A DNA stretch of 61,911 nucleotides. Source: Mycobacterium sp. (GTDB lineage: Bacteria; Actinomycetota; Actinomycetes; Mycobacteriales; Mycobacteriaceae). Both the position numbers and the translations under genes were made by a program. Below are positions 38,473 to 50,674 of this stretch, one piece after another (position 1 is the stretch's first letter; every line of letters begins with the position of its first letter). The DNA lies in the NCBI RefSeq assembly GCF_019247635.1, contig NZ_JAFBAR010000029.1:1-61911 (forward strand), given 5' to 3'. Below the pieces are notes generated by a model. The model made no database searches and had not been told where the DNA came from. It saw only the letters and a list, made by a program, of their open reading frames with translations.

Positions 38473-39659
38473 CAGTACCCCGCCTGTTCGTGTTCGGACA
38501 CGTGCTCGGTGATGGCCCTCACCACCGCCTCCCCGGCGCGGCCGATCAACTCGTCCCGCCTGGCCTTGGCCCAGTCGTGCGAGGACCGTGACGCCGCCAA
38601 CTGTCCCTTGAAATGGGGAATCACCTTGCGGGCGAACAGCTCATAGGAGTGGTAGGTCGCTCGGGGTGTGGCCCAATCGTGGCCGAGCAGCAGCAGTGTT
38701 CCGAATCCGCCTGACCGGTCCAGTAGGTCCTCAATATGGGCGACCGCGTCATCGGGTGTCCCGATGCAGCAATTCCCTTTGGCCGCATAGTCTTCGACAT
38801 ATTCGCGCGGTGACTGCGCGCCTTCGACAGTGTTGGCGAGCGGCACGAATCCGGCGGCACCGAAGTACTTTGCGAAGTCGAGCAGCCCGAAGGTGCAATC
38901 GTCGATGGCCTGGTCGCGGGTGTCGGCAATATGCATGATGGACAGCACCCGCCAGTCGCCGCGGTCCGGCTCGGGCCGGCCGACTTTGGCGGCCTGCTCA
39001 CACACCACCTGCCAGGTGTTCTCCAACGCGGCGTACCCGCCCGGCACCGACATGGACAGCGATAACAGCGACGTGCCAAGTGCACCGGCCAATCTCGGTC
39101 CCGACGGCGAAATCATTGCTGCCGTGGAGATTTCGGGATATGGCCAGGTATATGGTCGGACGTGCAACTGCGCATCGCGCAGCGTGAACCAGTCGGAGTG
39201 CCGGTCGACGCGCTCCTCGGGGCCGGCGCGGAACAGCGCGAGGATCGCCTCGAGCGACTCCTGCATCATCCGCCGCTGGTCGATCGGGTCGATGCCCATC
39301 ATGTACGCGTCCGACGGCAGCGCTCCGGGGCCGGTGCCGAACATCACCCGGCCACGGGTCAGGTGATCCAGCAACACCCAGCGGTCGGCCACCATCAGTG
39401 GATGGTGGTAGGGCAGTGAGACCACGCCGGTGCCCAGCCGGATGTGCTTCGTGCGTTCCGCCGCCGCGGCGATGAACACTTCCGGGCAGGCGATCAGCTC
39501 GTACCCACCGGAGTGGTGTTCGCCGAACCACGCCTCGTCGTACCCCAGACGGTCCAGCGCTACGACCCGCTCCATATCGTATTCCAATGCGACCGTTGGT
39601 GATTGGCCCGTCGGATGGAATGGGGTAATAAAGACTCCGAACCGCATGGGTGCGCTCAT
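38472..39659 (-). CDS. LLM-class flavin-dependent oxidoreductase (Rv3618-like)
   Basis: 395 residues from the ATG at 39657-39659, the length of H37Rv Rv3618. Other in-frame starts (39671, 39668) overlap ephA. Bacterial-luciferase fold: MRFGVFITPFHPTG at strand 1, YDEAWFGEHHSGG, TGVVSLPYHHPLMVADRW and RVMFGTGPGALPSD match FMN/F420-dependent monooxygenases of the group-C luciferase family. The substrate is unknown. It lies 5 bases after ephA and couples to the dehydrogenase gene. Confidence 0.9.
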   Translation of the reverse strand: MSAPMRFGVFITPFHPTGQSPTVALEYDMERVVALDRLGYDEAWFGEHHSGGYELIACPEVFIAAAAERTKHIRLGTGVVSLPYHHPLMVADRWVLLDHLTRGRVMFGTGPGALPSDAYMMGIDPIDQRRMMQESLEAILALFRAGPEERVDRHSDWFTLRDAQLHVRPYTWPYPEISTAAMISPSGPRLAGALGTSLLSLSMSVPGGYAALENTWQVVCEQAAKVGRPEPDRGDWRVLSIMHIADTRDQAIDDCTFGLLDFAKYFGAAGFVPLANTVEGAQSPREYVEDYAAKGNCCIGTPDDAVAHIEDLLDRSGGFGTLLLLGHDWATPRATYHSYELFARKVIPHFKGQLAASRSSHDWAKARRDELIGRAGEAVVRAITEHVSEHEQAGY

Positions 39660-39664
39660 CGTGC

Positions 39665-40630
39665 TCACCATGCGAGTCCCTTGAGGAATTCCAGCAACGC
39701 GACGTTCACCTCGTCGGGCCGCTCCTGCTGCAGCCAATGCCCGGCGCCGTCGAGCATCACCTGCTGGTAGGGCCCGCTGACTATCTCCGGAGCGCGGTCG
39801 GTACGGGTGAACGCCAACACCGGGTCGGCCGTGCCGCCCACAAACATGCACGGCACCACGATCATCGCGCCCTCGAGCTGCGAGGTGGTCTCCCAGTTGC
39901 GGTCCATGTTGCGATACCAGTTCAGGCCGCCGGTGAACCCCGTGCGGGTGAATTCGCTTATGTAGTGGTCGAGTTCATCCTGGCTGATCCAATCGGGCAG
40001 ACCGTCCGGTTCCGCAAGGCGATCGATGAAACCCTCAGGACCGGGAGCAATCGTGCGCGTAACCACGCTGTCGTCGCTGGGTGGCCGGAGCCCGCCAAGC
40101 ATGCGACGCATGGTGCGGGCGGGATCGCCGTTGAGCTCCGCGTCGGCGACCCCGGGGTCCTGGAAATAGAGGATGTAGAAGAAGTTCTCGCCGACGGCAC
40201 GCCGAAAAGCCTGTGTTGGCGCCCTCTTTGGGCGCGGCAGCGGAGGCACGCTCAACCCGGCGATACCTACGACCCGGTCGGGATGCAGCAGCGGCGCATT
40301 CCACACGACCGTGGCCCCCCAGTCGTGACCGATCCAGGCGGCGCGCTCGGCCCCGACATCGTCGAGCAGGCCGACCAGGTCGGCGGTCAGCTGGTGAATG
40401 TCGTAGGCCTCGATCGCGTCTGGACGAGACGAGCCGCCGTAGCCGCGTTGGTCAGGCGCCAGCACGTGATAGCCCGCCTCGGCGAGCGCCGGAATCTGGT
40501 GGCGCCACGAGTAGGCCAGTTCGGGAAAGCCGTGGGCCAGTATCACCACCCGCGCCCCGCGGTCCCCGGCCTCGACCAATCGCAACTGCGCGCCGTTGGT
40601 GTCGACTAACCGTTCGGTAGACGAGCGCAT
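39665..40630 (-). CDS. ephA: EphA, epoxide hydrolase
   Basis: 321-residue alpha/beta hydrolase (322 in H37Rv). Oxyanion HGFPE, nucleophile Asp in IGHDWGATV, cap-domain Tyr residues (FYILYFQDPG, NWYRNMDR), and catalytic His in DGAGHWLQQE. It opens epoxides to diols, a detoxification or lipid-modifying step. First gene of the three-gene minus-strand operon. In H37Rv espACD follows between this gene and ftsH; here only 235 bases separate the two divergent genes. Confidence 0.93.
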   Translation of the reverse strand: MRSSTERLVDTNGAQLRLVEAGDRGARVVILAHGFPELAYSWRHQIPALAEAGYHVLAPDQRGYGGSSRPDAIEAYDIHQLTADLVGLLDDVGAERAAWIGHDWGATVVWNAPLLHPDRVVGIAGLSVPPLPRPKRAPTQAFRRAVGENFFYILYFQDPGVADAELNGDPARTMRRMLGGLRPPSDDSVVTRTIAPGPEGFIDRLAEPDGLPDWISQDELDHYISEFTRTGFTGGLNWYRNMDRNWETTSQLEGAMIVVPCMFVGGTADPVLAFTRTDRAPEIVSGPYQQVMLDGAGHWLQQERPDEVNVALLEFLKGLAW

Positions 40631-40865
40631 GGGATCACCAAATCACAACGGCACACGACTGAGAAGGGGCCAGTGCGTTGGCTCTGCGCTGACGGCGGGC
40701 TCCACTCGAACTTCCTCACCCTGGACGCAGCGTCAACACAAAGCAATACCGCGGCGACCCGCTGCGCCCCGGCTCCGCCGGAGCTGGCGATCGCCAGTCG
40801 CGGTAGCCTTGACTTTTCTAGCTGCGCGTATCGGGGAAGGACCTGGCCGACACGGCCGATGATTG

Positions 40866-43148
<2,283 letters not shown>

Positions 43149-43163
43149 CGAACGGAGGATTCG

Positions 43164-43772
43164 ATGGCGCAGCCGGATACCCGGACCGCGACTCCACGTA
43201 TCGGGGCGTTCGACCAGCCACGCGCCGAGGCGGCCATCCGCGAGTTGCTGATCGCAATCGGCGAAGACCCGGACCGAAATGGTCTGCAAGAGACGCCGTC
43301 CCGCGTTGCGCGCGCGTACCGCGAGATGTTCGCCGGGCTCTACATCGACCCCGACACGGTCCTGAACACCACGTTCGACGAGGAACACGACGAATTGGTG
43401 ATCGTCAAAGAGATCCCGCTGTACTCCACCTGCGAGCATCACCTGGTGTCGTTTCACGGTGTGGCCCACGTCGGCTACATCCCCGGCGTCGACGGCAGGA
43501 TAACCGGCCTGTCGAAGATCGCCAGGCTGGTCGACCTTTACGCCAAGCGCCCACAGGTACAGGAGCGGCTCACCAGCCAGATCGCCGACGCCCTGGTGAA
43601 AAACCTGGATCCACGCGGCGTGATCGTGGTGGTCGAGGCCGAACACCTGTGCATGGCGATGCGCGGGGTACGCAAGCCCGGCGCAGTCACGACGACATCG
43701 GCGGTGCGCGGCCTGTTCAAAACCAGTGCGGCATCTCGAGCCGAAGCGCTCGACCTCATCCTGCGTAAGTGA
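43164..43772 (+). CDS. folE: FolE, GTP cyclohydrolase I
   Basis: 202 residues, as in H37Rv, from ATG 43164 behind GAACGGAGG. Zinc ligands in [13 protein letters not shown] and the Cys in HLCMAMRGV, plus the GxDRxxLxxTPxR motif ([20 protein letters not shown]). It makes 7,8-dihydroneopterin triphosphate, the first step of folate synthesis. Fifteen bases after ftsH and 12 before folP1. Confidence 0.97.
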   Translation: MAQPDTRTATPRIGAFDQPRAEAAIRELLIAIGEDPDRNGLQETPSRVARAYREMFAGLYIDPDTVLNTTFDEEHDELVIVKEIPLYSTCEHHLVSFHGVAHVGYIPGVDGRITGLSKIARLVDLYAKRPQVQERLTSQIADALVKNLDPRGVIVVVEAEHLCMAMRGVRKPGAVTTTSAVRGLFKTSAASRAEALDLILRK

Positions 43773-43784
43773 GTCGATGCGCCG

Positions 43785-44591
43785 GTGCAGGTAATGGGTG
43801 TTCTCAACGTCACCGATGACTCGTTCTCGGATGGCGGGCGTTACCTCGATGCCGAGCGCGCCGTCCAACACGGCCTGGCGTTGGCCGCCGAAGGCGCGGC
43901 GATCGTCGATGTCGGAGGGGAGTCGACGCGGCCCGGTGCGGTCCGGGTGGACCCCGGGGTGGAGACGTCACGGGTGTTACCCGTCGTCAAAGAGCTTGCG
44001 GAGCAAGGGATTACCGTCAGCATCGACACCATGCATGCGGATGTGGCGCGTGCGGCGCTGGAAGGCGGCGCGCAGATCGTCAACGACGTGTCCGGCGGCC
44101 GCGCCGATCCCGCGATGGCCCCGCTGGTGGCCGAAGCCGGTGTGCGCTGGGTACTGATGCACTGGCGATCGGTGTCGACCGACCATCCCCACAAGGCTCC
44201 GGACTACCGCGACGTGATCGACGAAGTGCGATCCGAGCTGCTGGCCGGCGTCGACGACGCCGTGGCCGCCGGCGTGGATCCGGACAAGTTGATGATCGAC
44301 CCCGGTCTGGGATTCGCCAAGACGGCACAACACAATTGGGCGCTGCTACACGCGCTGCCGGAATTGGTGGCAACCGGGTTGCCGGTATTGCTGGGTGCCT
44401 CGCGAAAGCGCTTCCTCGGTACCCTGTTGGCCGATCCGGACGGGACCGTGCGTCCGCCCGATGGGCGGGAGACGGCGACCGCCGTCATCTCCGTCCTGGC
44501 CGCCCTGCACGGCGCCTGGGGAGTGCGGGTGCACGACGTGCGGGCCTCCGTTGACGCGCTCAAAGTTATGGAGGCCTGGGCCGGTGGCTGA
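43785..44591 (+). CDS. folP1: FolP1, dihydropteroate synthase
   Basis: 268 residues from GTG 43785 ([18 protein letters not shown]). Pterin-binding TIM barrel: [52 protein letters not shown], and VRVHDV. It joins pterin pyrophosphate to p-aminobenzoate and is the sulfonamide target. H37Rv FolP1 begins a few codons earlier in a GTG overlapping folE; that start is out of frame here by one base, so the N-terminus is shorter. The stop overlaps folB. Confidence 0.96.
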   Translation: MQVMGVLNVTDDSFSDGGRYLDAERAVQHGLALAAEGAAIVDVGGESTRPGAVRVDPGVETSRVLPVVKELAEQGITVSIDTMHADVARAALEGGAQIVNDVSGGRADPAMAPLVAEAGVRWVLMHWRSVSTDHPHKAPDYRDVIDEVRSELLAGVDDAVAAGVDPDKLMIDPGLGFAKTAQHNWALLHALPELVATGLPVLLGASRKRFLGTLLADPDGTVRPPDGRETATAVISVLAALHGAWGVRVHDVRASVDALKVMEAWAGG

Positions 44592-44985
44592 CCGAATCGA
44601 GTTGCGCGGCTTGACAGTTCATGGTCGCCACGGCGTCTTCGAGCACGAACGGGCCAGCGGGCAGGATTTCGTCGTCGACATCACCGTCTGGATCGACCTG
44701 GCCGCCGCAGCCGCGAGTGACGAATTGGCCGACACCTATGACTACGACGCCCTGGCCCGCCTGGCCGCCGGTGTCGTCGCCGGGCCCGCACGCAAGCTGA
44801 TCGAGACGGTCGGCGCCGAGATCGCCGATGCGGTGATGGACGACGAGCGCGTGCACGCTGTCGAGGTGGTGGTGCACAAGCCGCAGGCGCCGATCGCGCT
44901 GAAGTTCGCCGATGTGGCCGTGGTGGTCCGGCGCTCGCGGCGCGGAGGCCGGGGTTCGATAGTCCCGGCCGGCGGCGCCGTATGA
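44584..44985 (+). CDS. folB: FolB, dihydroneopterin aldolase
   Basis: 133 residues, as in H37Rv, from GTG 44584 overlapping folP1 by eight bases. Motifs: [19 protein letters not shown], with the conserved Glu, [16 protein letters not shown], and [10 protein letters not shown] with the catalytic Lys. It cleaves dihydroneopterin to hydroxymethyl-dihydropterin. Coupled to folK by ATGA. Confidence 0.96.
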   Translation: MADRIELRGLTVHGRHGVFEHERASGQDFVVDITVWIDLAAAAASDELADTYDYDALARLAAGVVAGPARKLIETVGAEIADAVMDDERVHAVEVVVHKPQAPIALKFADVAVVVRRSRRGGRGSIVPAGGAV

Positions 44986-45494
44986 CGCGGGCGGTGCTGT
45001 CGGTCGGCTCCAACCTGGGTGATCGGCTGGCCCGGCTGCAATCGGTCGTCGACGGCCTGGGAGAAGCGGCGGTGGCTGTCTCGCCGGTGTATGAGACTGA
45101 CCCCTGGGGCGGCGTCGAACAGGGACCGTTCCTCAACGCCGTAGTCATCGCAGACGACTCGGCGTGCGACGGCAGCGGTTGGCTGCGCCGGGCTCAGGAG
45201 TTCGAGCGGCGAGCCGGCCGGACTCGCGAACAGCGTTGGGGCCCACGCACTCTCGACGTCGACGTGATCGCCTGCCAGGACGGTCACGCCGAGGTGGTCA
45301 GCCGTGACGACGACCTGACCCTGCCCCACCCGCTGGCCCATGTGCGGGCCTTCGTGATGATCCCCTGGCTGGCGGTCGAGCCGGATGCCGCGCTGACCCT
45401 GCCGCAAGGGCGCCGGCGGGTGGCCGAACTGCTGGCCGAGCTGGACCCTGCCGAGCGTGCGGGTGTACGGATGACCCGACTGGCGCTGGCCTGA
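44982..45494 (+). CDS. folK: FolK, HPPK
   Basis: 170 residues: [38 protein letters not shown], and the Mg/ATP motif [12 protein letters not shown] with its two Asp residues, then [12 protein letters not shown]. It transfers pyrophosphate from ATP to hydroxymethyl-dihydropterin, giving the FolP1 substrate. Shorter than the H37Rv protein I remember (188), mostly at the C-terminus. Coupled on both sides (ATGA, TGATG). Confidence 0.95.
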   Translation: MTRAVLSVGSNLGDRLARLQSVVDGLGEAAVAVSPVYETDPWGGVEQGPFLNAVVIADDSACDGSGWLRRAQEFERRAGRTREQRWGPRTLDVDVIACQDGHAEVVSRDDDLTLPHPLAHVRAFVMIPWLAVEPDAALTLPQGRRRVAELLAELDPAERAGVRMTRLALA

Positions 45495-45970
45495 TGGGAC
45501 CGACCCGCAAGCGTGACCTGACGGCCGCGGTGATGGGCGCCGCGGTCGTTGGTTATCTGCTGGTGATCGTGTGGTACCGGTGGTTTCCGCCGATCACGGT
45601 GTGGACCGGCATCTCGCTGCTCGCCGTCGCGGTCGCCGAGGCGCTCTGGGCGCGCTACGTGCGGGTCAAGATCAACGACGGCGAGATCGGCGACGGACCG
45701 GGATGGCTACATCCGCTCGCGGTTGCCCGCACCCTGACGATCGCCAAGGCGTCGGCCTGGATGGGCGCGTTGGTGCTGGGGTGGTGGGTCGGTGTACTGG
45801 TGTATTTCCTGCCGCGCCGATCGTGGCTGCGCGCCACGGCCGAGGACACCCCCGGCGCGGTGGTGGCGGCCGTCAGCGCGCTGGCCTTGGTGGTGGCCGC
45901 GCTGTGGCTGCAGCATTGCTGTAAGTCCCCGCAGGATCCCGGTGAGCCCGGCGACAGCCTGGAAAGCTGA
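45494..45970 (+). CDS. DUF3180 membrane protein (Rv3605c-like)
   Basis: 158 residues with four membrane helices (AVMGAAVVGYLLVIVWY, WTGISLLAVAVAEALWARYV, ASAWMGALVLGWWVGVLVYFL, AAVSALALVVAALWLQ). DUF3180 proteins follow folK throughout the actinobacteria; function unknown. The ATG shares one base with the folK stop. The conserved link to folate genes is the only functional hint. Confidence 0.87.
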   Translation: MGPTRKRDLTAAVMGAAVVGYLLVIVWYRWFPPITVWTGISLLAVAVAEALWARYVRVKINDGEIGDGPGWLHPLAVARTLTIAKASAWMGALVLGWWVGVLVYFLPRRSWLRATAEDTPGAVVAAVSALALVVAALWLQHCCKSPQDPGEPGDSLES

Positions 45971-46050
45971 GGCACAACAGCCCGGCCTCGCGAGAATCGC
46001 CGGAGTCGCACGACACGCGTATTGACCTCGCCCAGGTACAGTCAAAGGCC

Positions 46051-47451
46051 ATGACCGTTCTGTCCCGCGGCGCCCGGGTCCGGCGCGGCGGCCGCAGGCC
46101 GGGATGGGCGCTCTTAACGACGTTGCTGGTCCTCGCCATCGGGGCCAGTTCCGCACTTGTTTTCACCAATCGGGTGGAACTCCTCAAGCTCGCCGTGATC
46201 CTGGCGCTGTGGGCCGCGGTCGCCGGTGCGTTCGTGTCGGTGCTCTACCGCCGGCAGAGCGACGCGGATCAGTCGCGCGTGCGTGATCTGAAGCTGGTCT
46301 ACGACCTGCAGCTGGATCGGGAAATCTCGGCCCGTCGTGAATACGAGCTGACGGTGGAGTCGCAGCTGCGCCGCGAGCTGGCTTCCGAGCTGCGCGCCCA
46401 GGCCGCCGACGACCTGGCGGCGCTGCGGGCGGAATTAGCCGCGTTGCGGACCAGCTTGGAGATCCTGTTCGACGCCAGTCTCGATCAGCGCCCGGCGATC
46501 GAAACCGACGCGACCAACCCGCGCGCCCTGATCGATTGGGTTTCCAGCGATCGGGTCAGGTCCGTCCGCGCAGACCAGCCGGGCAGCGCGGGTATCACGC
46601 CCGCCAGCCGGGCCGACGACACCTCGATCATCGACGTGCCGGAAGAGCCGTTGTTGCCCCCCCGCCAGCCGACGCATGCACGCGAGCAAATCCGGCTGAA
46701 CCACGAGGCCCCGCTATCAGAACCCGAGACCCGATTCGAGACCCGTCCCGGGCCGCCGCCCGCACCGTTCCCGCCACCGCCCCAACCCGAGCCCGCGGAC
46801 TGGCAGCCGGTCGGCGCCGAGGGCCGATGGGTGCCATCGGGAACACCCGGCAGCCACTGGGCACCGGTCGAACCCGTCCCAGCGCCGGTCGCGCCGCCTC
46901 CGGCTGCCCATGCGCCGGTCGCGCCGCCTCCGGCGGCCCCGTCGCCAACCCCCGCGCCGCCTCCGGCAGCCCAAGCGCCGGTCGCGCCGCCTCCGGCGGC
47001 CCCGTCGCCACCCCCCGCGCCCGCGTCGGACCCGCGTGCCCGGTATTACGGCCCGGTGGAACCGGTCAGTCCTCCGGGACCGGCCGGGCCGCCGCCCCGC
47101 TATGGCGGGTCCGGCCGCCGGGCACGATCGCGCCACGCGGCCGAGGACCGTGACTGGCTATCCGCAGGCGGTGGGAGCCCGATCGACAACGGTATGGGCA
47201 GGCATGCGCCGCCCCGAGGGGCCGCGCCGGCGCCCGCCGCGCCGCCGCCGGCCGGGCCCCCATCGACACCCCCCGCCCCGCCCCCGCCCCGCCTGGCGCC
47301 CCCGCCGCCTCCCGAACCCGCGGCCCGGCACCGCAGCCTGGAAGAGGCGTCGGCAGACCCCGAAAGCGGCGGTCAGTCGGTCGCCGACCTGCTGGCCCGG
47401 TTGCAGGCGGAGCCGACTGGAGGCGGCCGGCGCCGCCGGCGTGACGGCTGA
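46051..47451 (+). CDS. Proline-rich membrane protein (Rv3604c-like, DUF6779-type)
   Basis: 466 residues (about 397 in H37Rv). Two N-terminal membrane helices (LLTTLLVLAIGASSALVFT, LAVILALWAAVAGAFVSVLY), a charged coiled-coil-like stretch rich in Glu/Arg/Leu (about residues 80-150), then about 300 residues of low-complexity Pro/Ala (PPPAAPSPTPAPPPAAQ) and a basic end GGGRRRRRDG. Topology puts the tail in the cytosol. Function unknown; the length difference comes from internal repeats. Confidence 0.85.
   Translation: MTVLSRGARVRRGGRRPGWALLTTLLVLAIGASSALVFTNRVELLKLAVILALWAAVAGAFVSVLYRRQSDADQSRVRDLKLVYDLQLDREISARREYELTVESQLRRELASELRAQAADDLAALRAELAALRTSLEILFDASLDQRPAIETDATNPRALIDWVSSDRVRSVRADQPGSAGITPASRADDTSIIDVPEEPLLPPRQPTHAREQIRLNHEAPLSEPETRFETRPGPPPAPFPPPPQPEPADWQPVGAEGRWVPSGTPGSHWAPVEPVPAPVAPPPAAHAPVAPPPAAPSPTPAPPPAAQAPVAPPPAAPSPPPAPASDPRARYYGPVEPVSPPGPAGPPPRYGGSGRRARSRHAAEDRDWLSAGGGSPIDNGMGRHAPPRGAAPAPAAPPPAGPPSTPPAPPPPRLAPPPPPEPAARHRSLEEASADPESGGQSVADLLARLQAEPTGGGRRRRRDG
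46882..46997 (+). repeat. In-frame tandem repeats of the Pro/Ala tail
   Basis: The 23-base unit GCGCCGGTCGCGCCGCCTCCGGC recurs at 46882, 46912 and 46975, embedded in further GCGCCGCCTCCGG copies. All copies are in frame, so repeat number changes only protein length. Confidence 0.85.
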
Positions 47452-47554
47452 CACTCTGGGCCTGGCGTAGTAGATCGACTACAGTCTTAGTGACCGTCCG
47501 GTACCCGGGATCAGGGACTGGAACGAACTTAGAAATTCTGTGAGGTCGTCTGCG

Positions 47555-48466
47555 ATGGTGCAGTTCGACGGGTTGCGCCCGGCCCGGCTCAAGGTTGGGG
47601 TCATCTCCGCGGGCCGGGTAGGTACCGCGCTGGGGGTTGCGCTGGAGCGCGCCGACCACGTCGTGGTGGCCTGCAGCGCCATCTCACACGCATCGCTTTC
47701 GCGTGCACAGCGCCGGCTGCCCGACACCCCGGTAGTGCCGCCGCCGGACGTCGCCGCAGGCGCCGAGCTGCTGCTATTGGCCGTCACCGACAGCGAGCTC
47801 GCCAGCCTGGTGTCCGGCCTGGCGGCCACGTCGGCGGTGCGGCCCGGAACGATCGTGGCCCATACGTCCGGCGCCAACGGGATCGGAATCCTTGCGCCAC
47901 TGACCGAGATCGGCTGCATACCGCTGGCGATCCATCCGGCGATGACGTTCACCGGCTCCGACGACGACATCAGCCGGCTGCCGGACACCTGCTTCGGGAT
48001 CACCGCCGCCGACGATGTCGGCTACGCGATCGCCCAGTCGCTGGTGCTGGAGATGGGCGGGGAGCCGTTCTGCGTGCGCGAGGATGCCCGCGTCCTCTAC
48101 CACGCCGCCCTGGCCCATGCGTCCAACCACCTCGTGACGATCGTTGCCGACGCGCTGGAGGCGCTGCGAACCGCGGTGCGGGGCGACGAGTTGCTGGGAC
48201 AGCAGCTCGTCGACAACCAGCCGGGCGGGATCGCCGAGCGCATCATCGGGCCGCTGGCCCGGGCTGCGCTGGAGAACACGCTGCAGCGCGGGCAGGCCGC
48301 GCTCACCGGACCTGTCGCCCGGGGGGACGCGGAGGCGGTCGCCGGGCATCTCCGCGCACTAGAGCGGGCGGACCCGCGGCTGGCCCAGGCGTACCGCGTG
48401 AACGCGTTGCGGACCGCGCAGCGCGCACACGCCCAAAATGACGTCCTAGAGGTGTTGGCGCGATGA
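47555..48466 (+). CDS. Rossmann-fold/DUF2520 oxidoreductase (Rv3603c-like), possible PanG-type reductase
   Basis: 303 residues from ATG 47555 ([34 protein letters not shown]), same length as in H37Rv. N-terminal NAD(P)-binding GxGxxG-like AGRVGTA; the C-terminal DUF2520 helical domain begins near [20 protein letters not shown]. It overlaps panC by ATGA and heads the pantothenate cluster. A DUF2520-type protein (PanG) has been described as an alternative ketopantoate reductase, so that activity is a reasonable guess from context. Confidence 0.87.
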   Translation: MVQFDGLRPARLKVGVISAGRVGTALGVALERADHVVVACSAISHASLSRAQRRLPDTPVVPPPDVAAGAELLLLAVTDSELASLVSGLAATSAVRPGTIVAHTSGANGIGILAPLTEIGCIPLAIHPAMTFTGSDDDISRLPDTCFGITAADDVGYAIAQSLVLEMGGEPFCVREDARVLYHAALAHASNHLVTIVADALEALRTAVRGDELLGQQLVDNQPGGIAERIIGPLARAALENTLQRGQAALTGPVARGDAEAVAGHLRALERADPRLAQAYRVNALRTAQRAHAQNDVLEVLAR

Positions 48467-49401
48467 CAGCCCAGCACACCCCAAGATTCAGTGCCGGCGA
48501 ACTCAACGTGTACGCCGCCCCGCGCGACGTCACGGCGGTCAGCCGCGCGCTACGGCAGACCGGGCGGCGGGTGATGTTGGTGCCCACCATGGGCGCGCTG
48601 CACGAGGGGCACCTCGCCCTGGTGCGCGCGGCAAAACGGGTGCCCGGCGCGGCGGTTGCGGTGTCGATCTTCGTCAACCCGCTGCAATTCGGTGCGGGCG
48701 AAGACCTGGACGCCTACCCGCGCACCCTCGATCACGACCTGGCAATGCTGCGCGCCGAAGGCGTCGAGCTCGCCTTCACGCCGGCGGCCTCCGCCATGTA
48801 TCCGCACGGGCTGCGTACCACCGTGCAACCCGGTCCGCTCGCCGCCGAACTCGAGGGCGGCCCGCGGCCAACTCATTTCGCCGGTGTGCTGACCGTCGTG
48901 CTCAAACTGCTGCAGATCGTGCGTCCCGACCGAATCTTCTTCGGCGAGAAGGACTACCAGCAGCTGGTGGTGATCCGGCAGATGGTCGCGGACCTGAACG
49001 TCGACGTGCAGGTGGTCGGCGTGCCGACCGTGCGGGAAGCCGACGGTCTGGCCATGTCGTCGCGCAACCGCTACCTCGACCCCCAACAGCGCGACCTGGC
49101 CGTGACGCTCTCCGCGGCGCTGACGGCCGGCGCGCACGCGGCGCATGAGGGACCTCAGGCCGCGTTGGACGCGGCCCGCGCCGTGCTCGAGGCGGTGCCC
49201 GCGCTCGCGATCGACTATCTGGAGTTGCGCGATGCCGAGCTGGGCCCGGTGCCGCCGTACGGGTGCGCCCGGCTGTTGGTCGCGGCCCGACTGGGGACCA
49301 CCAGGTTGTTGGACAACATCTCGCTTGAAATCGGAACTTTCGCCGGCACCGCTGGGCCGGACGGACATGGGGCGACCCTCGAATCACGTTGGAGGAAATG
49401 A
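48463..49401 (+). CDS. panC: PanC, pantothenate synthetase
   Basis: 312 residues (309 in H37Rv). Cytidylyltransferase-like fold: [18 protein letters not shown] with the HxGH-type motif, [28 protein letters not shown], and the KMSKS-like AMSSRNRYL. It condenses pantoate with beta-alanine using ATP. Overlaps the preceding gene and panD. Confidence 0.96.
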   Translation: MTAQHTPRFSAGELNVYAAPRDVTAVSRALRQTGRRVMLVPTMGALHEGHLALVRAAKRVPGAAVAVSIFVNPLQFGAGEDLDAYPRTLDHDLAMLRAEGVELAFTPAASAMYPHGLRTTVQPGPLAAELEGGPRPTHFAGVLTVVLKLLQIVRPDRIFFGEKDYQQLVVIRQMVADLNVDVQVVGVPTVREADGLAMSSRNRYLDPQQRDLAVTLSAALTAGAHAAHEGPQAALDAARAVLEAVPALAIDYLELRDAELGPVPPYGCARLLVAARLGTTRLLDNISLEIGTFAGTAGPDGHGATLESRWRK

Positions 49402-49820
49402 TGTTACGGACAATGCTGAAATCCAAGATCCACCGCGCCACCGTCACCCAGGCCGACCTGCATTATGTCGGCTCGGTCACCATCGACGCCAATCTGATGG
49501 ACGCCGCGGATCTGCTCGAGGGTGAGCAGGTGACCATCGTCGACATCGACAACGGGGCCCGCCTGGTCACCTACGCCATCACCGGTGAGCGCGGCAGCGG
49601 TGTGATCGGAATCAACGGTGCCGCAGCACATCTCGTGCACCCGGGTGACCTGGTGATCCTGATCGCCTACGGGACCATGGAGGATGCCGAGGCGCGCGCC
49701 TACCGGCCGCGCGTGGTGTTCGTAGACGCCCACAACAAGCAGATCGACCTGGGCAGCGATCCGGCATATGTGCCCGACGACGCGGCGGAGTTGCTCAACC
49801 CACGGATGGGTGCACGGTAA
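49401..49820 (+). CDS. panD: PanD, aspartate 1-decarboxylase
   Basis: 139 residues from ATG 49401, as in H37Rv. ATG 49398, which gives an ATGA overlap with panC, is equally possible and adds one Met. The self-cleavage site is HYVGSVTID: cleavage between Gly and Ser creates the pyruvoyl group. It makes beta-alanine for PanC. PanD is the target of pyrazinoic acid in M. tuberculosis. GGAGGAAATG gives a strong RBS inside the end of panC. Confidence 0.96.
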   Translation: MLRTMLKSKIHRATVTQADLHYVGSVTIDANLMDAADLLEGEQVTIVDIDNGARLVTYAITGERGSGVIGINGAAAHLVHPGDLVILIAYGTMEDAEARAYRPRVVFVDAHNKQIDLGSDPAYVPDDAAELLNPRMGAR

Positions 49821-49822
49821 CC

Positions 49823-50638
49823 GTGCTGCTGGCGATCGACGTACGCACCACCCACACCGTCGTCGGGTTGATTTCGGGAACCAATGAGCACGCCAAGGTC
49901 GTGCAGCAGTGGCGGATACGCACCGAATCCGAAGTCACCGCAGACGAATTGGCGCTCACCATCGACGGCCTGATCGGCGAGGACTCAGAGCGGCTCACCG
50001 GTGCCGCCGCGCTGTCCACGGTCCCGTCGGTGCTGCACGAGGTGCGCATCATGCTCGACCAGTACTGGCCGTCGGTGCCACACGTGTTGATCGAGCCGGG
50101 GGTGCGTACCGGCATTCCACTGCTGGTGGACAATCCGAAACAAGTGGGTGCCGACCGGATCGTGAACTGCCTGGCGGCTTTTCATAAATTCGGTAGGGCG
50201 GCCATCGTCGTCGATTTTGGATCGTCGATCTGCGTGGACCTGGTGTCTGCCAAGGGCGAGTTTCTCGGCGGCGCCATCGCGCCTGGGGTGCAGATCTCCT
50301 CGGACGCCGCGGCCGCTCGCTCGGCGGCGTTGCTGCACGTCGAATTGTCCCGCCCCCGGTCGGTAGTGGGCAAGAACACCGTCGAATGCATGCAGGCCGG
50401 CGCGGTCTTCGGCTTCGCCGGCCTGGTGGACGGTCTGGTGGGGCGGATCCGCGAGGACGTGGACGGCTTTGGCGGCGATGACGTCGAGGTCGTCACCACC
50501 GGGCATACCGCGCCACTGCTGCTGCCCGAGTTGCACACCGCCAACCACTACGACCAGCACCTGACCCTGCACGGGCTGCGCCTCGTCTTCGAACGCAACC
50601 GCGACGCGCAGCGCGGCCGCCTCAAGACGGCACGCTGA
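49823..50638 (+). CDS. coaX: CoaX, type III pantothenate kinase homologue
   Basis: 271 residues from GTG 49823, two bases after panD. ASKHA fold: the phosphate motif at the N-terminus is [11 protein letters not shown], whereas active type III kinases have Dx[14 protein letters not shown] and [21 protein letters not shown] (interface) follow. The substitutions, together with reports that M. tuberculosis CoaX is inactive or dispensable beside CoaA, suggest low or no kinase activity. It belongs to the Rv3603c-panC-panD-coaX operon. Confidence 0.92.
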   Translation: MLLAIDVRTTHTVVGLISGTNEHAKVVQQWRIRTESEVTADELALTIDGLIGEDSERLTGAAALSTVPSVLHEVRIMLDQYWPSVPHVLIEPGVRTGIPLLVDNPKQVGADRIVNCLAAFHKFGRAAIVVDFGSSICVDLVSAKGEFLGGAIAPGVQISSDAAAARSAALLHVELSRPRSVVGKNTVECMQAGAVFGFAGLVDGLVGRIREDVDGFGGDDVEVVTTGHTAPLLLPELHTANHYDQHLTLHGLRLVFERNRDAQRGRLKTAR

Positions 50639-50674
50639 GGGGCTTGCGCGCCGAGTGATTTAAGCTGGCACGTC

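Noticed and set aside
46882..46997. Regular repeats as a CRISPR-like array
   Set aside because: Repeats are in frame within a Pro/Ala-rich protein, spacers are the same low-complexity sequence and no cas gene is near.
47467..47482. GTAGTAGATCGACTAC as an operator of the pantothenate operon
   Set aside because: Near-palindrome of plausible size, but single, short and without a known regulator match; could be chance.
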